Assembly (NCBI GenBank): GCA_029098505.1
Contig: JAQXOE010000001.1
Location: 1 to 64,000, forward strand
Direction: 5' to 3'
Source: Bacteroidales bacterium
Lineage (GTDB): Bacteria > Bacteroidota > Bacteroidia > Bacteroidales > UBA932
DNA: 64,000 nucleotides
Every line of letters starts with the position of its first letter. The first letter of the stretch is position 1. Positions 1 to 8,549 of this stretch are shown here, piece by piece. The notes under the pieces were generated by a model. It saw only the letters and a program-made list of their open reading frames with translations, made no database searches and was not told the DNA's origin. A program made the position numbers and the translations under genes.

Positions 1-425
1 CTGCGGTTGTACTGCAGGTGGAAAAGCTTGCTCTGGTGCAGCTCCAGCACCTTTCTGCTCCCGTCCTTCAGGTCCGGGACAAATGAGCATTCCCCGGGAT
101 AGAAGCAGTCGGTCACATCCGGCCTGAGTTTCGTCAGAAGAGCCTCCAGAGCCTTACGGTGCGCTCTTCGCCTGCGCAGGAACCCAAGGGTCTTGAAGAT
201 GAAATTCTTACCGTTGTCATCCGAATAATTGACTCCGAAATCGACGAATTCCACTCCATCCGGGAAAGGATAGAATGTCGGCCTGCCTTTCTGGTCCGTC
301 GTTGCCACGACAATCCTGAAAGGCCCCTTCTCCGGATGCTCAAGCAGCCAGCGAACCTTGTTCAGAAGAACCCTTTCCATCCCGCCGGGATTGTAGAGGG
401 AGTGTATGCAAAACAGGAGAGTCAT
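1..425 (-). CDS. Glycosyltransferase family 4, N-terminal part (cut by window start)
   Basis: Reading the minus strand from the ATG at 425 gives an open frame to the window edge, about 141 residues, with no stop. It begins MTLLFCIHSLYNPGGMERVL: a short beta strand followed by the GGMERVL loop that opens GT-B fold family 4 glycosyltransferases, where the acceptor-binding N-domain starts. The ATG overlaps the TGA of the upstream polymerase gene by 4 bp (ATGA, 422-425), so the two are translationally coupled and belong to the same polysaccharide operon. The donor-binding domain lies outside the window. Sugar and acceptor specificity cannot be read. Confidence 0.8.
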   Translation of the reverse strand, partial: MTLLFCIHSLYNPGGMERVLLNKVRWLLEHPEKGPFRIVVATTDQKGRPTFYPFPDGVEFVDFGVNYSDDNGKNFIFKTLGFLRRRRAHRKALEALLTKLRPDVTDCFYPGECSFVPDLKDGSRKVLELHQSKLFHLQYNR

Positions 426-1726
426 AATAAAGATTCATTAATTTCCCCTTTGCTGGATTCCCTCAAACAAAGGAATATAGCCATCACGACGAATATGTCC
501 GTCGAGACTTTCATCCAGACAATGAAGTTGATGATAAGTATGCAGAAGAACATCCAGCTGTATGCCGGAAAGCGCTTCATGAGTACGTTCGCGCAAGCCG
601 CCATATAGACACAGAACATAAGCAGGCCGATGAGCCCGAAATAGAAAATGAAACGGAGATAGCCGATGTCGGTTGCCATATAATAACCACCGAAGTTCTG
701 CCCGATGTAATTCATATCTCGATTGAATGGATTCTCAAGATAACCGTCACCAATAATCCAAGTGTGAAGAGTGTCGGGAAATACAATCATATTCTTTAAT
801 ATGTTGTTTGAATTTGTTTCCCATTTGCCTGTTTCAAAAAGAGAAAAGAAGCCTTCGAATCCAAAACGGAAATTGTCCTTGAAAACGGGTGACTCTGTAT
901 ATAAAACCGAACAAACAATGACAGCAACAATGCCGACAGCTATCCATCGTTGAAGAATAAAGAATCGATTCCCTTCTGTATTACGGTCAACTGCGGCTCC
1001 TATCAGCCAAACCAGCATAGCCAATCCAACGCCCACAATAGTCGTCCTTGCAATGATGTTGCCGATTACAGAAATCACAAAAAAGGAAAGGAGATACAGC
1101 CAGATCCATTGTTTTTTCTCCGTACGGGCAATCTTCATACTCAAGAATGCTAGAATTACCAAAACACAGGAAAACCTCGTTCCGGCAACATCGAGGCTAC
1201 AGCCTATTCCATAGAGACGGTTGGCTTTTTCCAAGGTATCGTTTTCAACAAAACCCTGTCCCAGAACCAGTTGATTGACCAATTCCTTAAACCACGGAAA
1301 ACTGTCGATCATTATCGCAAGTCCACACTGCATCACACAAACAGCAATGAGATAGTTTCCGACAATCTCAACCGTTGCTTCTCCGTGAAGCCATTTGATT
1401 GCCGAAACGACGACATACGCTCCTCCCATCCATACCCACATCGAAATAATGTAGGAAGCATAGGTGTAATCATTTGTGTGATTGATCACAGCCGAAGCAA
1501 AGGCGGCCAGGGACACTAGGGCTGCAAGAACAGACAAGAAAAAAAACGAACGGCTCAGAGATGCCGTGCGTCCCTTTGCCAGATCAAGTGCAAACAGAAC
1601 TAGTCCGACTGCTGCCAATGCCATTTTGGTATTGACCCCCGGTAAGAAAGTGAACTCGAAGGGAAAAAAGAACATACTGGTCAGCACGACCAGAAACAGC
1701 ATAGCTATGAGTTTCAAAAGCTTCAT
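422..1726 (-). CDS. O-antigen/capsule repeat-unit polymerase (Wzy-like) or O-antigen ligase family membrane protein
   Basis: 434 residues, very hydrophobic, with about ten to twelve predicted membrane helices. A large periplasmic-type loop around residues 290-350 carries GDGYLENPFN and is followed by a DIGYLRFIFYFGLIGLL segment, a pattern shared by Wzy polymerases and WaaL-type ligases. The likely job is joining repeat units in the inner membrane. Wzy and ligase families cannot be separated by eye, but its place in a glycosyltransferase cluster favours Wzy. It overlaps the upstream GT2 stop by 4 bp and the downstream GT4 start by 4 bp. Confidence 0.75.
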   Translation of the reverse strand: MKLLKLIAMLFLVVLTSMFFFPFEFTFLPGVNTKMALAAVGLVLFALDLAKGRTASLSRSFFFLSVLAALVSLAAFASAVINHTNDYTYASYIISMWVWMGGAYVVVSAIKWLHGEATVEIVGNYLIAVCVMQCGLAIMIDSFPWFKELVNQLVLGQGFVENDTLEKANRLYGIGCSLDVAGTRFSCVLVILAFLSMKIARTEKKQWIWLYLLSFFVISVIGNIIARTTIVGVGLAMLVWLIGAAVDRNTEGNRFFILQRWIAVGIVAVIVCSVLYTESPVFKDNFRFGFEGFFSLFETGKWETNSNNILKNMIVFPDTLHTWIIGDGYLENPFNRDMNYIGQNFGGYYMATDIGYLRFIFYFGLIGLLMFCVYMAACANVLMKRFPAYSWMFFCILIINFIVWMKVSTDIFVVMAIFLCLRESSKGEINESLL

Positions 1727-2691
1727 TTAAAGAGTATTCTGTATGCAAATTTATAAACAATCCAATAATACAGACGAACCCCGAGCCATAAATTCTTCGC
1801 GGCCATCCATTGCAACAGTCTTGTACGAAATGCTACGTCCTTATTGGACATGACATAAGCATTGGCCTCAGGATACCATTCCTGCCATAATCGGTACTGG
1901 TCTGAGCTGTCGGAAATCAGGAAAGGAAGTTTGATGCTCAGCTTGAAATTGGATATTTCAACATCGAGAGAGGATCCGTATCTTGATTCAAGGAAAGAAA
2001 CCGTACTGTCGACATTGAAACGGACGTCAGCCAATTGTTTAGGTGACTGCGTCTTCGAAAAAGCGGCGCTATTGGTCTGAACGTAATGGTATAGCGCCTC
2101 CTTGATGTGAGCGACCCGCTTCGCGCCACATAGGATTTGTATCATTGTCATATCCTCCCCCATAGAATGGCCATCCGGGAAATGGATTTCATCATACAAT
2201 TCCCTACTTACAAGCTTATTCCATACGTTATACTTCATCGTTCCTCCCAAAAACCCCTTTTTAAGCATTTCCTGTGGGTCTTCGAAATCCGGGTTTCCCA
2301 TATATCGTTCCGATTTTTCAAAGGAGAGGAAAAAGTCGCAATATACATAATCCGCCCTTTTGGACCGAGCTTCAGATACCATCCTTTCCAGAAGGTTCTC
2401 CTCTACCCAATCATCTCCGTCACAATGGAAAATGAACTCTCCCTTTGCTATGGCCAGTCCGCTGTTCCTTGCGCTCGGGAGGCCCTTGTTCTCTTCGTGA
2501 CTGATTATCTTCACATCCCGGTCATAACGGGATATGACGGATTCTAAAACCGCCAGACTGTCATCCTGGGTACAGTCATTGACAAAGATAAATTCCACGT
2601 CACGCAAAGTCTGTCTCATCAGGCTCTCCGCACAACGGCCGATGAATCGCCCGACATTATAGATTGGGATTATTACCGACACTTCAGGCAT
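1723..2691 (-). CDS. Glycosyltransferase family 2
   Basis: 322 residues from the ATG at 2691. This start is preferred over an in-frame start at 2799 because the GT-A domain begins at once (MPEVSVIIPIYNVGRFIGRC) and the longer form would run back through the preceding gene. The nucleotide-binding strand, VEFIFVNDCTQDDS, and the metal-binding acidic cluster HCDGDDW at about residues 91-97 are all present. The C-terminal third is a divergent helical acceptor domain. It overlaps the stop of the GT32 gene by 8 bp and the start of the polymerase by 4 bp. The enzyme should transfer one sugar to the lipid-linked repeat unit at the cytoplasmic face. Confidence 0.85.
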   Translation of the reverse strand: MPEVSVIIPIYNVGRFIGRCAESLMRQTLRDVEFIFVNDCTQDDSLAVLESVISRYDRDVKIISHEENKGLPSARNSGLAIAKGEFIFHCDGDDWVEENLLERMVSEARSKRADYVYCDFFLSFEKSERYMGNPDFEDPQEMLKKGFLGGTMKYNVWNKLVSRELYDEIHFPDGHSMGEDMTMIQILCGAKRVAHIKEALYHYVQTNSAAFSKTQSPKQLADVRFNVDSTVSFLESRYGSSLDVEISNFKLSIKLPFLISDSSDQYRLWQEWYPEANAYVMSNKDVAFRTRLLQWMAAKNLWLGVRLYYWIVYKFAYRILFK

Positions 2692-3415
2692 TTCTAATCT
2701 TCTTTTTTGCGTTAACAAGGAATGTGATGAACCTCTTTCCGAATATTCTTCGCAAAGCATTCTTGAAGCGGGCAGACCTCGGGACCCAGGATTCTGCATA
2801 GTGGTGGATTGTTCGTGTATTTTCCGTAATCATCAACTTCCTGGTGTCATAATCGATTGGGCAGAAATAATCCTTTGGATAAATGGTAAAGCCACAACAC
2901 TCCTGGATCTCCGGGGTATTCCGAAGACCGTACTTCTGCAACTGCTCCGTAGTAATCTCGACAATGTTCTTCAGACAAGGAGTGCCGTTATCGTTGAGGA
3001 AATGCGCACAAGAATAAACTTTTATCATTTCCCCAAACAAAGCATTCTCCCGGCATACACCTATACCGAGGCCGGGCGCGACAGTAATCTTTTCATCATT
3101 CTGCTGTTCCACTCCCAAAAAATTTCCGCCAGACAGGACATCATCCATATTTCTGATGACCTCCACATCAGTATCGAAATATACGCCTCCGTTATGATAC
3201 AGAATCCAGAATCTGGCATAGTCGCTGACGAAAGCATATTTGCCGGCAGAATACGCCTCACGAGTGTAAGGGATTGCATTTACATCAAAATTGCTTTCAT
3301 CCCAGCGTCTGATTTCATGTTCCGGAAGGAACTTCTTCCAGGACGCGATACATTTCTCTGCACTTCTGGGGAGCGGCTTGCCTCCGAACCAGCAATAGTG
3401 TATTACCTTCTCCAT
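2684..3415 (-). CDS. Glycosyltransferase family 32 (DXD sugar transferase, capsular polysaccharide type)
   Basis: 243 residues. It starts MEKVIHYCWFGGKPLP, the IPKxIHxxWFG-like opening of the GT32 / Gly_transf_sug family (OCH1 and capsular galactosyl- or mannosyltransferases). The family DXD motif is seen as GGVYFDTDVEV, with the Asp pair at residues 81 and 83. It is preceded by the YARFWILYHNGG helix that holds the donor nucleotide. Length matches bacterial members (about 230-250). It sits 3 bp after the upstream GT2 stop. A cytoplasmic sugar transferase for the repeat unit is the safest reading. Confidence 0.82.
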   Translation of the reverse strand: MEKVIHYCWFGGKPLPRSAEKCIASWKKFLPEHEIRRWDESNFDVNAIPYTREAYSAGKYAFVSDYARFWILYHNGGVYFDTDVEVIRNMDDVLSGGNFLGVEQQNDEKITVAPGLGIGVCRENALFGEMIKVYSCAHFLNDNGTPCLKNIVEITTEQLQKYGLRNTPEIQECCGFTIYPKDYFCPIDYDTRKLMITENTRTIHHYAESWVPRSARFKNALRRIFGKRFITFLVNAKKKIRNA

Positions 3416-3418
3416 TTG

Positions 3419-4333
3419 CTATAACTTGTATAATATACCACTCTTATATCCGGAAAACTTCTGTTTTAACAGGTCAAATCTCAACTTAAGCAATGATATA
3501 AGCAGGTTTACTGTTATGGTATAACCCATGAACAAGATAGCCCAAACGCGCGATATGCCTGCGATTTTTCTCCAAATGAATTTTCTCCAAAAGACCATCT
3601 TGAAACGGCAGTCACAATAAGCAAGAACCCGTTCTTTCTCTTCGCTCACGATACTTGTTCCAGCATCCAAGTGTACAATTCCGGAATCAAATGATGTCAA
3701 CACTTTCAAACCCTCCTGATGCATCTTGTAAAATAAAACCTGATCCTCTCCTAAGGCATAAGGCATCTCATCTAACCAAGGTTCATCTTCAAAAGCTATT
3801 CCCAAGAAGTCAGACTTGCGACATAACAGGCAAGGCCCCGCATTTGTTTGCGATTGCATAACCAATCTCGGATGCTTATTATACGAATAACCTCCGTTAA
3901 GCATTACTTTATATCCCCATTTGCTGTCCCTTTTTCTGGCATAAATCCTTCCGGATAGTGTCATAAGAATCTCTGTCTTTCTCGGTCTATCCGCATTATG
4001 GAACACATCCGGAGAAATGACGTTTCCCCCATTTTCTGACATTTCGCGGAATAATCTTTCCACTGAATCTCCAGGTAAATAAACATCATCATCCAGCATC
4101 AAAAGATAATCAGTATGAACTTCATCATACCTCAAAGCACGTTGTGCCACCATACCCTTCGGTACATAAACATACTTTTCCTTTCCACATGTCTCTTTTG
4201 GAATCGGATAGCCTTCTGCAATATAAACGATTATCTCCTTCGGAGGAATCGTTTGGGACACAAGTGAATCCAAGAGTGTCTGATATTTCTCTCCAGCCTT
4301 GCCAAGAGTTCTGATCACAGCTGTATATTCCAT
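3419..4333 (-). CDS. Glycosyltransferase family 2
   Basis: 304 residues from the ATG at 4333. A GGAAGG ribosome-binding sequence lies about 6 nt upstream, and the start falls 1 bp after the previous stop; an in-frame TTG at 4345 is the less likely alternative. The protein begins MEYTAVIRTLGKAGEKY and shows the GT-A acidic cluster YLLMLDDDVYL near residues 84-94, then the GEDQVLFYKM acidic motif typical of GT2 enzymes near residue 205. A hydrophobic stretch near the C-terminus (about 260-285) suggests membrane association. Donor and acceptor unknown. Confidence 0.83.
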   Translation of the reverse strand: MEYTAVIRTLGKAGEKYQTLLDSLVSQTIPPKEIIVYIAEGYPIPKETCGKEKYVYVPKGMVAQRALRYDEVHTDYLLMLDDDVYLPGDSVERLFREMSENGGNVISPDVFHNADRPRKTEILMTLSGRIYARKRDSKWGYKVMLNGGYSYNKHPRLVMQSQTNAGPCLLCRKSDFLGIAFEDEPWLDEMPYALGEDQVLFYKMHQEGLKVLTSFDSGIVHLDAGTSIVSEEKERVLAYCDCRFKMVFWRKFIWRKIAGISRVWAILFMGYTITVNLLISLLKLRFDLLKQKFSGYKSGILYKL

Positions 4334-4334
4334 A

Positions 4335-5285
4335 TCACCTTCCAATTATTGAACGCATTCTGTCAAACAAAACCACGGCGGGCCTGAGATTATGAGTTAT
4401 CAGCCAAGCCAGTATCTTAATCTTCTTATTTACGAACGGGCAGGAAAAGATGAACTCCTTCCCGTCATTGAAGAGCTCCATAAATCGCTGATGTTCAGAT
4501 GGGTCCAACAACAACTCCTGTGCGCCTTTCAAGACCCTCCAACTCATCACTTTCCTATAGTCCTCATAAACGCCCTGCTCCTTGAAGAAACGAATCGTAT
4601 CCTGATAGACCCATTGCTCGTCCACCTCGGTCTTCCTGCTCATATTCGACATAATTGATGTCGGTCTGTAACGATAGTGATAAAACGGTCTGTGGACATT
4701 CACTATTTTCTTAGCAAAATGACAGAGCCTGACTATCAAGTGAAAGTCCTCGCAATAACTTACCCCATCCGGAGATTTGAGATAATGCTCTGTATACAAT
4801 GAACGCTTGGCTATGCTACCCCAAATTGTCGTCCACGTGTATGCAATGTAACGTGACATCGAGTCTTTCTTGTCAATGCTCCACGTGGGAAGCTTATAAT
4901 TTCCCGCATAAGGCCCATACTTCATAAAGTCCCCGAAGACCAAGTCTGCTTCCGTAGCCTTCGCAGCCTCTATCAAGGACTCTATCATATCGGGCTCTAT
5001 CCAGTCATCCCCATCAACATGCATTATCCAATCTCCTTTCGCGACTGATAGTCCTGCATTTCTCGCTGAAGTCAAACCGCCGTTCTCCTTGTGAATTACT
5101 TTTATCCTGACATCTTTTTCCGCATATTCATCACATATACGACCACAATTATCCGGGCTACCATCATCTACGAGAATCAGTTCAAACAACTCGTAAGTTT
5201 GAGCCAATATGCTCTCAACACAAACCCTGATATAATTCTCAATATTATATACCGGGACTATTATTGATACTTTATCAATCATCAT
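4335..5285 (-). CDS. Glycosyltransferase family 2
   Basis: 316 residues, beginning MMIDKVSIIVPVYNIENYIRVC; ATGs at 5285 and 5282 are both usable. It has the classic WcaA/EpsJ-type GT2 layout: strand 1 with IIVPVYN, ELILVDDGSPDNC, ENGGLTSARNAGL and the metal-binding HVDGDDW at about residues 91-97. The first base of the 5285 start codon is the last base of the preceding GT4 remnant stop (TAATG). It closely resembles the GT2 at 5534-6532 in its first 110 residues, so the two may be old duplicates with diverged acceptor domains. Confidence 0.87.
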   Translation of the reverse strand: MMIDKVSIIVPVYNIENYIRVCVESILAQTYELFELILVDDGSPDNCGRICDEYAEKDVRIKVIHKENGGLTSARNAGLSVAKGDWIMHVDGDDWIEPDMIESLIEAAKATEADLVFGDFMKYGPYAGNYKLPTWSIDKKDSMSRYIAYTWTTIWGSIAKRSLYTEHYLKSPDGVSYCEDFHLIVRLCHFAKKIVNVHRPFYHYRYRPTSIMSNMSRKTEVDEQWVYQDTIRFFKEQGVYEDYRKVMSWRVLKGAQELLLDPSEHQRFMELFNDGKEFIFSCPFVNKKIKILAWLITHNLRPAVVLFDRMRSIIGR

Positions 5286-5526
5286 TATCCGTTATTTGTA
5301 TTAGCAAGATCCTTGAACAAGACATCCCATTGGGACATAATGCTTTCTTCCGAGAATTCAGTTGATTTTTCCCTAGCCTTGGCTCCCATTGATTTACGCA
5401 ACTTGGTATCCCTCATCAACGTTTCCATCAGGCATGCAAACAAGTCAACATCCCCATCTTCAACCAGGAAACCGTTCACCTCATTCTCTATAATGTCCCT
5501 TGGCCATATTATAAAGTATTTTCATC
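5285..5526 (-). pseudogene. Remnant of a family 4 glycosyltransferase (C-terminal tail only)
   Basis: The open frame holds only about 80 codons and no GT4 core. Reading back from the stop at 5285, the frame contains RDIIENEVNGFLVEDGDVD, the signature that follows the donor-binding EX7E region in GT4 enzymes, and then the usual C-terminal helix (KLRKSMGAKAREKSTEFS). An in-frame TGA lies about 18 codons upstream of the NGFLVEDG motif, leaving no room for the roughly 300 missing residues. A GTG at 5479 could start a 64-residue peptide, but that would lack any catalytic part. The best reading is a deletion scar. Confidence 0.75.
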
Positions 5527-5533
5527 TTCATTA

Positions 5534-6532
5534 TTATAGGAGCCATCCCCCTGTGCTTAATTTCCGGACTATATCATATGAAAGAAACAGGTTATTCTTA
5601 ATGAAAAAGGTCAATATCTTTCCTTTGAAACTTGAGTCACTTATATACGTAGCATAAAAGTTTCCGTCAATCTGACTAAAAACCGTACGCCTGGTTTTTC
5701 TATCTACCTTATTATGGTATAATGCAGTAAGAACCCTCCTCATATATGTTGCCTTCAACCAACATAGGGAGTTTACCGCTTTTCTCTCCCATTTATTTCC
5801 GTTATTTAGCAAGTTGTCAACCGCTTCAATGATATTGTGACATCCAGACATCTCTGACTTGAGCGAAAAAACTCTCTTTGTCAAAGAACCTTCTGTATCG
5901 GCGTTATATTTATAATCTGTATCACTTGATACATACAATCCATCAATTTGGGACAAATATGAATAAAAGAATACTGCATCTTCACCTATGTTCATATTTT
6001 CATTGAACCTAAGATTCTTAGTGTCGATTACATGCTTACTATAGAGTTTTGCCCATGGTCCTGTATGCCAACTCATATCGTATTCAGAGAAAAGGATTTG
6101 AAAATTTGCCTTATCCACCATACGTGCTTTATAGTTTTCTTCCCGGCGACCATTATTGAAGATATATTCCGAGAAAGAAATCACTAGTTCCACATTAGGA
6201 TGATTGTTAGTATGACCAATCAGATTGCTCAAAAGTTTCTCCCCAGTCCAATCATCACTGTCCACAAAAGACACCCATTTTCCCCTCGCATTATCCAGTC
6301 CAACATTTCGCGCCGAACTCACACCGCCGTTCTCCTTGTGAAACACTTTCACACGGCTGTCCTTTTGGGCATATTCATCACAAATCTCACCGGAACGGTC
6401 CTTGCTGCCGTCGTTGATGAGGAGCAACTCAAAGTTCCTGTATGTTTGACCAAGTATGCTGTCGATGCAGCGGTTCAAGGTCTGCTCGGAATTATAAACC
6501 GGAACTATTACAGAAATCAAACTATCTGACAT
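5534..6532 (-). CDS. Glycosyltransferase family 2
   Basis: 332 residues from the ATG at 6532. GT-A domain with SVIVPVYNSEQTLNRC, ELLLINDGSKDRS, ENGGVSSARNVGL and the acidic SFVDSDDW at about residues 88-95. The C-terminal part (about 200-332) is basic and helical and ends in a hydrophobic patch (KILTFFIKNNLFLSYD). Local base composition is more A/T-rich than the housekeeping genes downstream, as often seen in horizontally exchanged polysaccharide loci. It lies 8 bp after the pyruvyl transferase stop and 7 bp before the GT4 remnant. Confidence 0.87.
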   Translation of the reverse strand: MSDSLISVIVPVYNSEQTLNRCIDSILGQTYRNFELLLINDGSKDRSGEICDEYAQKDSRVKVFHKENGGVSSARNVGLDNARGKWVSFVDSDDWTGEKLLSNLIGHTNNHPNVELVISFSEYIFNNGRREENYKARMVDKANFQILFSEYDMSWHTGPWAKLYSKHVIDTKNLRFNENMNIGEDAVFFYSYLSQIDGLYVSSDTDYKYNADTEGSLTKRVFSLKSEMSGCHNIIEAVDNLLNNGNKWERKAVNSLCWLKATYMRRVLTALYHNKVDRKTRRTVFSQIDGNFYATYISDSSFKGKILTFFIKNNLFLSYDIVRKLSTGGWLL

Positions 6533-6540
6533 ATAGCAAG

Positions 6541-7653
6541 TTACTTTTTATTTAGACCCTGTTTCAAAAACTCCAGTGAAGATTCGGCCTTTTGCATAAG
6601 GACTTTGTCGATGAACTTCCAGTCAATAGGCTTATCCAGATCAACAGGAGCATCGATCAGACACCTGTCCATCAAGCCCAACGGCTGTAACAAAGACTCT
6701 ATCCTCGAAAGTCCCCTTTCTAGATTTCCGAAAACGCCGAAAGGCTTGTGAAACAATATGCTGAAGACACAGGCGTGGAAAGAGTCGGTCAGGATAAATT
6801 CTGCATCGGCAAAGCCTCTGAGCCAGTTCTCGAGCGGAGGCTGTTTGCGCTCTCCAATGGAAATGTCAACATCCCAAGATATCTCAGTTTTGGAATTGGC
6901 ATAAAACGGAACCAGTCCCCGTTTCTCTGCGAATTCGGAGATAAAGGCATCCTTTTCTTCCGTCCGGTCCAGGACATATACCATCAGATTCCCTGGAGAT
7001 TGCGGTGCAGTCGAGGCAAAACGCTGATAATCCTCCCTGCGGAGCAGCATTGTCGGGTCCAAAACCTGGCAAGCCTGGACATCGAACAATTCCTTGCACA
7101 ACCTGATGCCGGATTTTTCCCTGACTGAGATGGCGGAAAACAGCTTAAGGTATTCCCTGCCGCAAGCTATCTGCGCTTCAGAAAATTCATTGACATCTAC
7201 TCCGAAGGATGCTGCGTAAGCTATTCTGGAAATATCCGAATGTCCCAGAAAGGCGGTAAAGAATCTCGTGACATCCGAGGTATAATTAGGCCGCCACACC
7301 TGGTCGCTTCCCACCACAAACGCATCATACTCCCTTGCAAGACCTTCGTTCCATTCCTCCGGAGCAAGGAAACGGCAATTGAGGTTGTTCGAGATGAACC
7401 TGTCAGTGTTTTTCCTTGCCCACTTGTAAGGATCCTCAAAAATCGGCAGCTGTCTATCCCCCTGAAAATATTTCCTGTACAGCCTTTTTACCCACACCAA
7501 CGGCATAACGACCGGATTGTGAAGCCGGGAATGTTTCGGCTGAAGGTGCACCACCTCGTGCCCCATCCTTTCCAGAACTGTCTGAAGGGCATAGGCCTGA
7601 AGGATGCCGCCATAGTTGGTAAGCAGTGGTAGTGTAAGTATTGCAATCTTCAT
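6541..7653 (-). CDS. Polysaccharide pyruvyl transferase family protein
   Basis: 370 residues. The N-terminus MKIAILTLPLLTNYGGILQAYAL matches the PF04230 family opening (GNYGxxLQAYAL), and AFVVGSDQVWRPNYT near residue 120 is its second hallmark. A late ADAEFILTDSFHACVFSILFHKPF segment is the third conserved block, the GT-B-like donor site with the conserved DSFHA. The family adds ketal pyruvate from phosphoenolpyruvate to a sugar of the repeat unit, giving it negative charge. Flanks are the wzx remnant on one side and a GT2 on the other. Confidence 0.87.
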   Translation of the reverse strand: MKIAILTLPLLTNYGGILQAYALQTVLERMGHEVVHLQPKHSRLHNPVVMPLVWVKRLYRKYFQGDRQLPIFEDPYKWARKNTDRFISNNLNCRFLAPEEWNEGLAREYDAFVVGSDQVWRPNYTSDVTRFFTAFLGHSDISRIAYAASFGVDVNEFSEAQIACGREYLKLFSAISVREKSGIRLCKELFDVQACQVLDPTMLLRREDYQRFASTAPQSPGNLMVYVLDRTEEKDAFISEFAEKRGLVPFYANSKTEISWDVDISIGERKQPPLENWLRGFADAEFILTDSFHACVFSILFHKPFGVFGNLERGLSRIESLLQPLGLMDRCLIDAPVDLDKPIDWKFIDKVLMQKAESSLEFLKQGLNKK

Positions 7654-7676
7654 AATATCAAACTATTCGATGTGTT

Positions 7677-7963
7677 CTATGCCCTTCTCAACTTCTTTCT
7701 CAGTGCAAGCAGGATATTTGCCGCCAGTACAAGATGGATAAAAAGAGCATTGGAAAAAACCTTTCCGGGATTTCCGTCCTTCTTCCCAGTTCGAAGGTGA
7801 TGAAACGGCTGGTCGCTGCACTCAAGGCGCTGGAGATGATTGCAAACATCGAGACGAAGCCGCCGACGACATTGGAGATTATCATGCTGAAGAGCATCCT
7901 GACATAAAGCATCAGGGTGTTCTTCGCTATGCGTTTATTGTTGTCGGATTGGCTGCTGCTCAT
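7677..7963 (-). pseudogene. Decayed Wzx-type polysaccharide flippase
   Basis: Only about 290 bp remain of a gene normally near 1.5 kb. The start at 7963 reads MSSSQSDNNKRIAKNTLMLY, then NVVGGFVSMFAIISSALSAA and SRFITFELGRR, all standard N-terminal landmarks of Bacteroidales Wzx/MATE-like flippases. About 25 residues normally found between the first helix and NVVGG are missing. After FELGRR the frame slips by one base: the family-like sequence continues as GKVFSNALFIHLVLAANIL in the next frame and stops at 7677-7679, while the original frame stops at 7700. Internal deletions plus a frameshift make this non-functional. Confidence 0.78.
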
Positions 7964-7982
7964 AGTGTTGTCCCAAAGATAA

Positions 7983-8543
7983 TCATTTTTTCTTCCAATC
8001 CTCGAACCCCGGGCAAAGTCTGTCCTTTTCCGAGAGTATGGCCGCCTCGAGAGGGATGCGCCAGTCTATTCCCAGGCTTTTATCCGTCGGGTTGATGCCC
8101 GCTTCTGCCTCCGGGTGATAGAATTCGTCGCATTTGTATTGGAAGATGGCGATATCGGAAAGGACGGCGAAGCCGTGGGCAAAGCCCTTGTCAATGAAGA
8201 ATTGCCTCCTGTTCTCTTCGCTGAGCTCCACAGCGAAATGTTGCCCGAAGCTGGGCGAACCCTCGCGTATGTCCAACGCGATATCGAGCACCCGGCCTTT
8301 GATGCAGCGGACAAGCTTGCTTTGGGCGAAAGGCGCTTTCTGGTAGTGAAGGCCGCGAATTACACCGTAGGACGACATTGACTCATTGTCCTGAACGAAA
8401 CGTATCTGGCGGCCGATGAGAGGAGCGACTTTTTCATCGAATTCCCTTTGGGAATAGCTTTCGAAAAAGTATCCGCGGCTGTCGTTGAAAATCTTCGGCT
8501 CAATGATGAGCAGGCCCTCTATCGGAGTTGTGATTACGTCCAT
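7983..8543 (-). CDS. rfbC: dTDP-4-dehydrorhamnose 3,5-epimerase
   Basis: 186 residues, the usual family length. It contains IFNDSRGYFFESYSQREFDE, QDNESMSSYGVIRGLHYQ and KLVRCIKGRVLDIALDIR, the cupin core motifs of RfbC/RmlC. The catalytic His is in GLHYQ at about residue 65, and the HGFAVLSD block follows. It converts dTDP-4-keto-6-deoxyglucose to dTDP-4-keto-L-rhamnose in the cytoplasm, so the locus probably uses L-rhamnose or a related 6-deoxysugar. It sits 6 bp downstream of rfbA; rfbB and rfbD are not in the window. Confidence 0.95.
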   Translation of the reverse strand: MDVITTPIEGLLIIEPKIFNDSRGYFFESYSQREFDEKVAPLIGRQIRFVQDNESMSSYGVIRGLHYQKAPFAQSKLVRCIKGRVLDIALDIREGSPSFGQHFAVELSEENRRQFFIDKGFAHGFAVLSDIAIFQYKCDEFYHPEAEAGINPTDKSLGIDWRIPLEAAILSEKDRLCPGFEDWKKK

Positions 8544-8549
8544 AATCGT

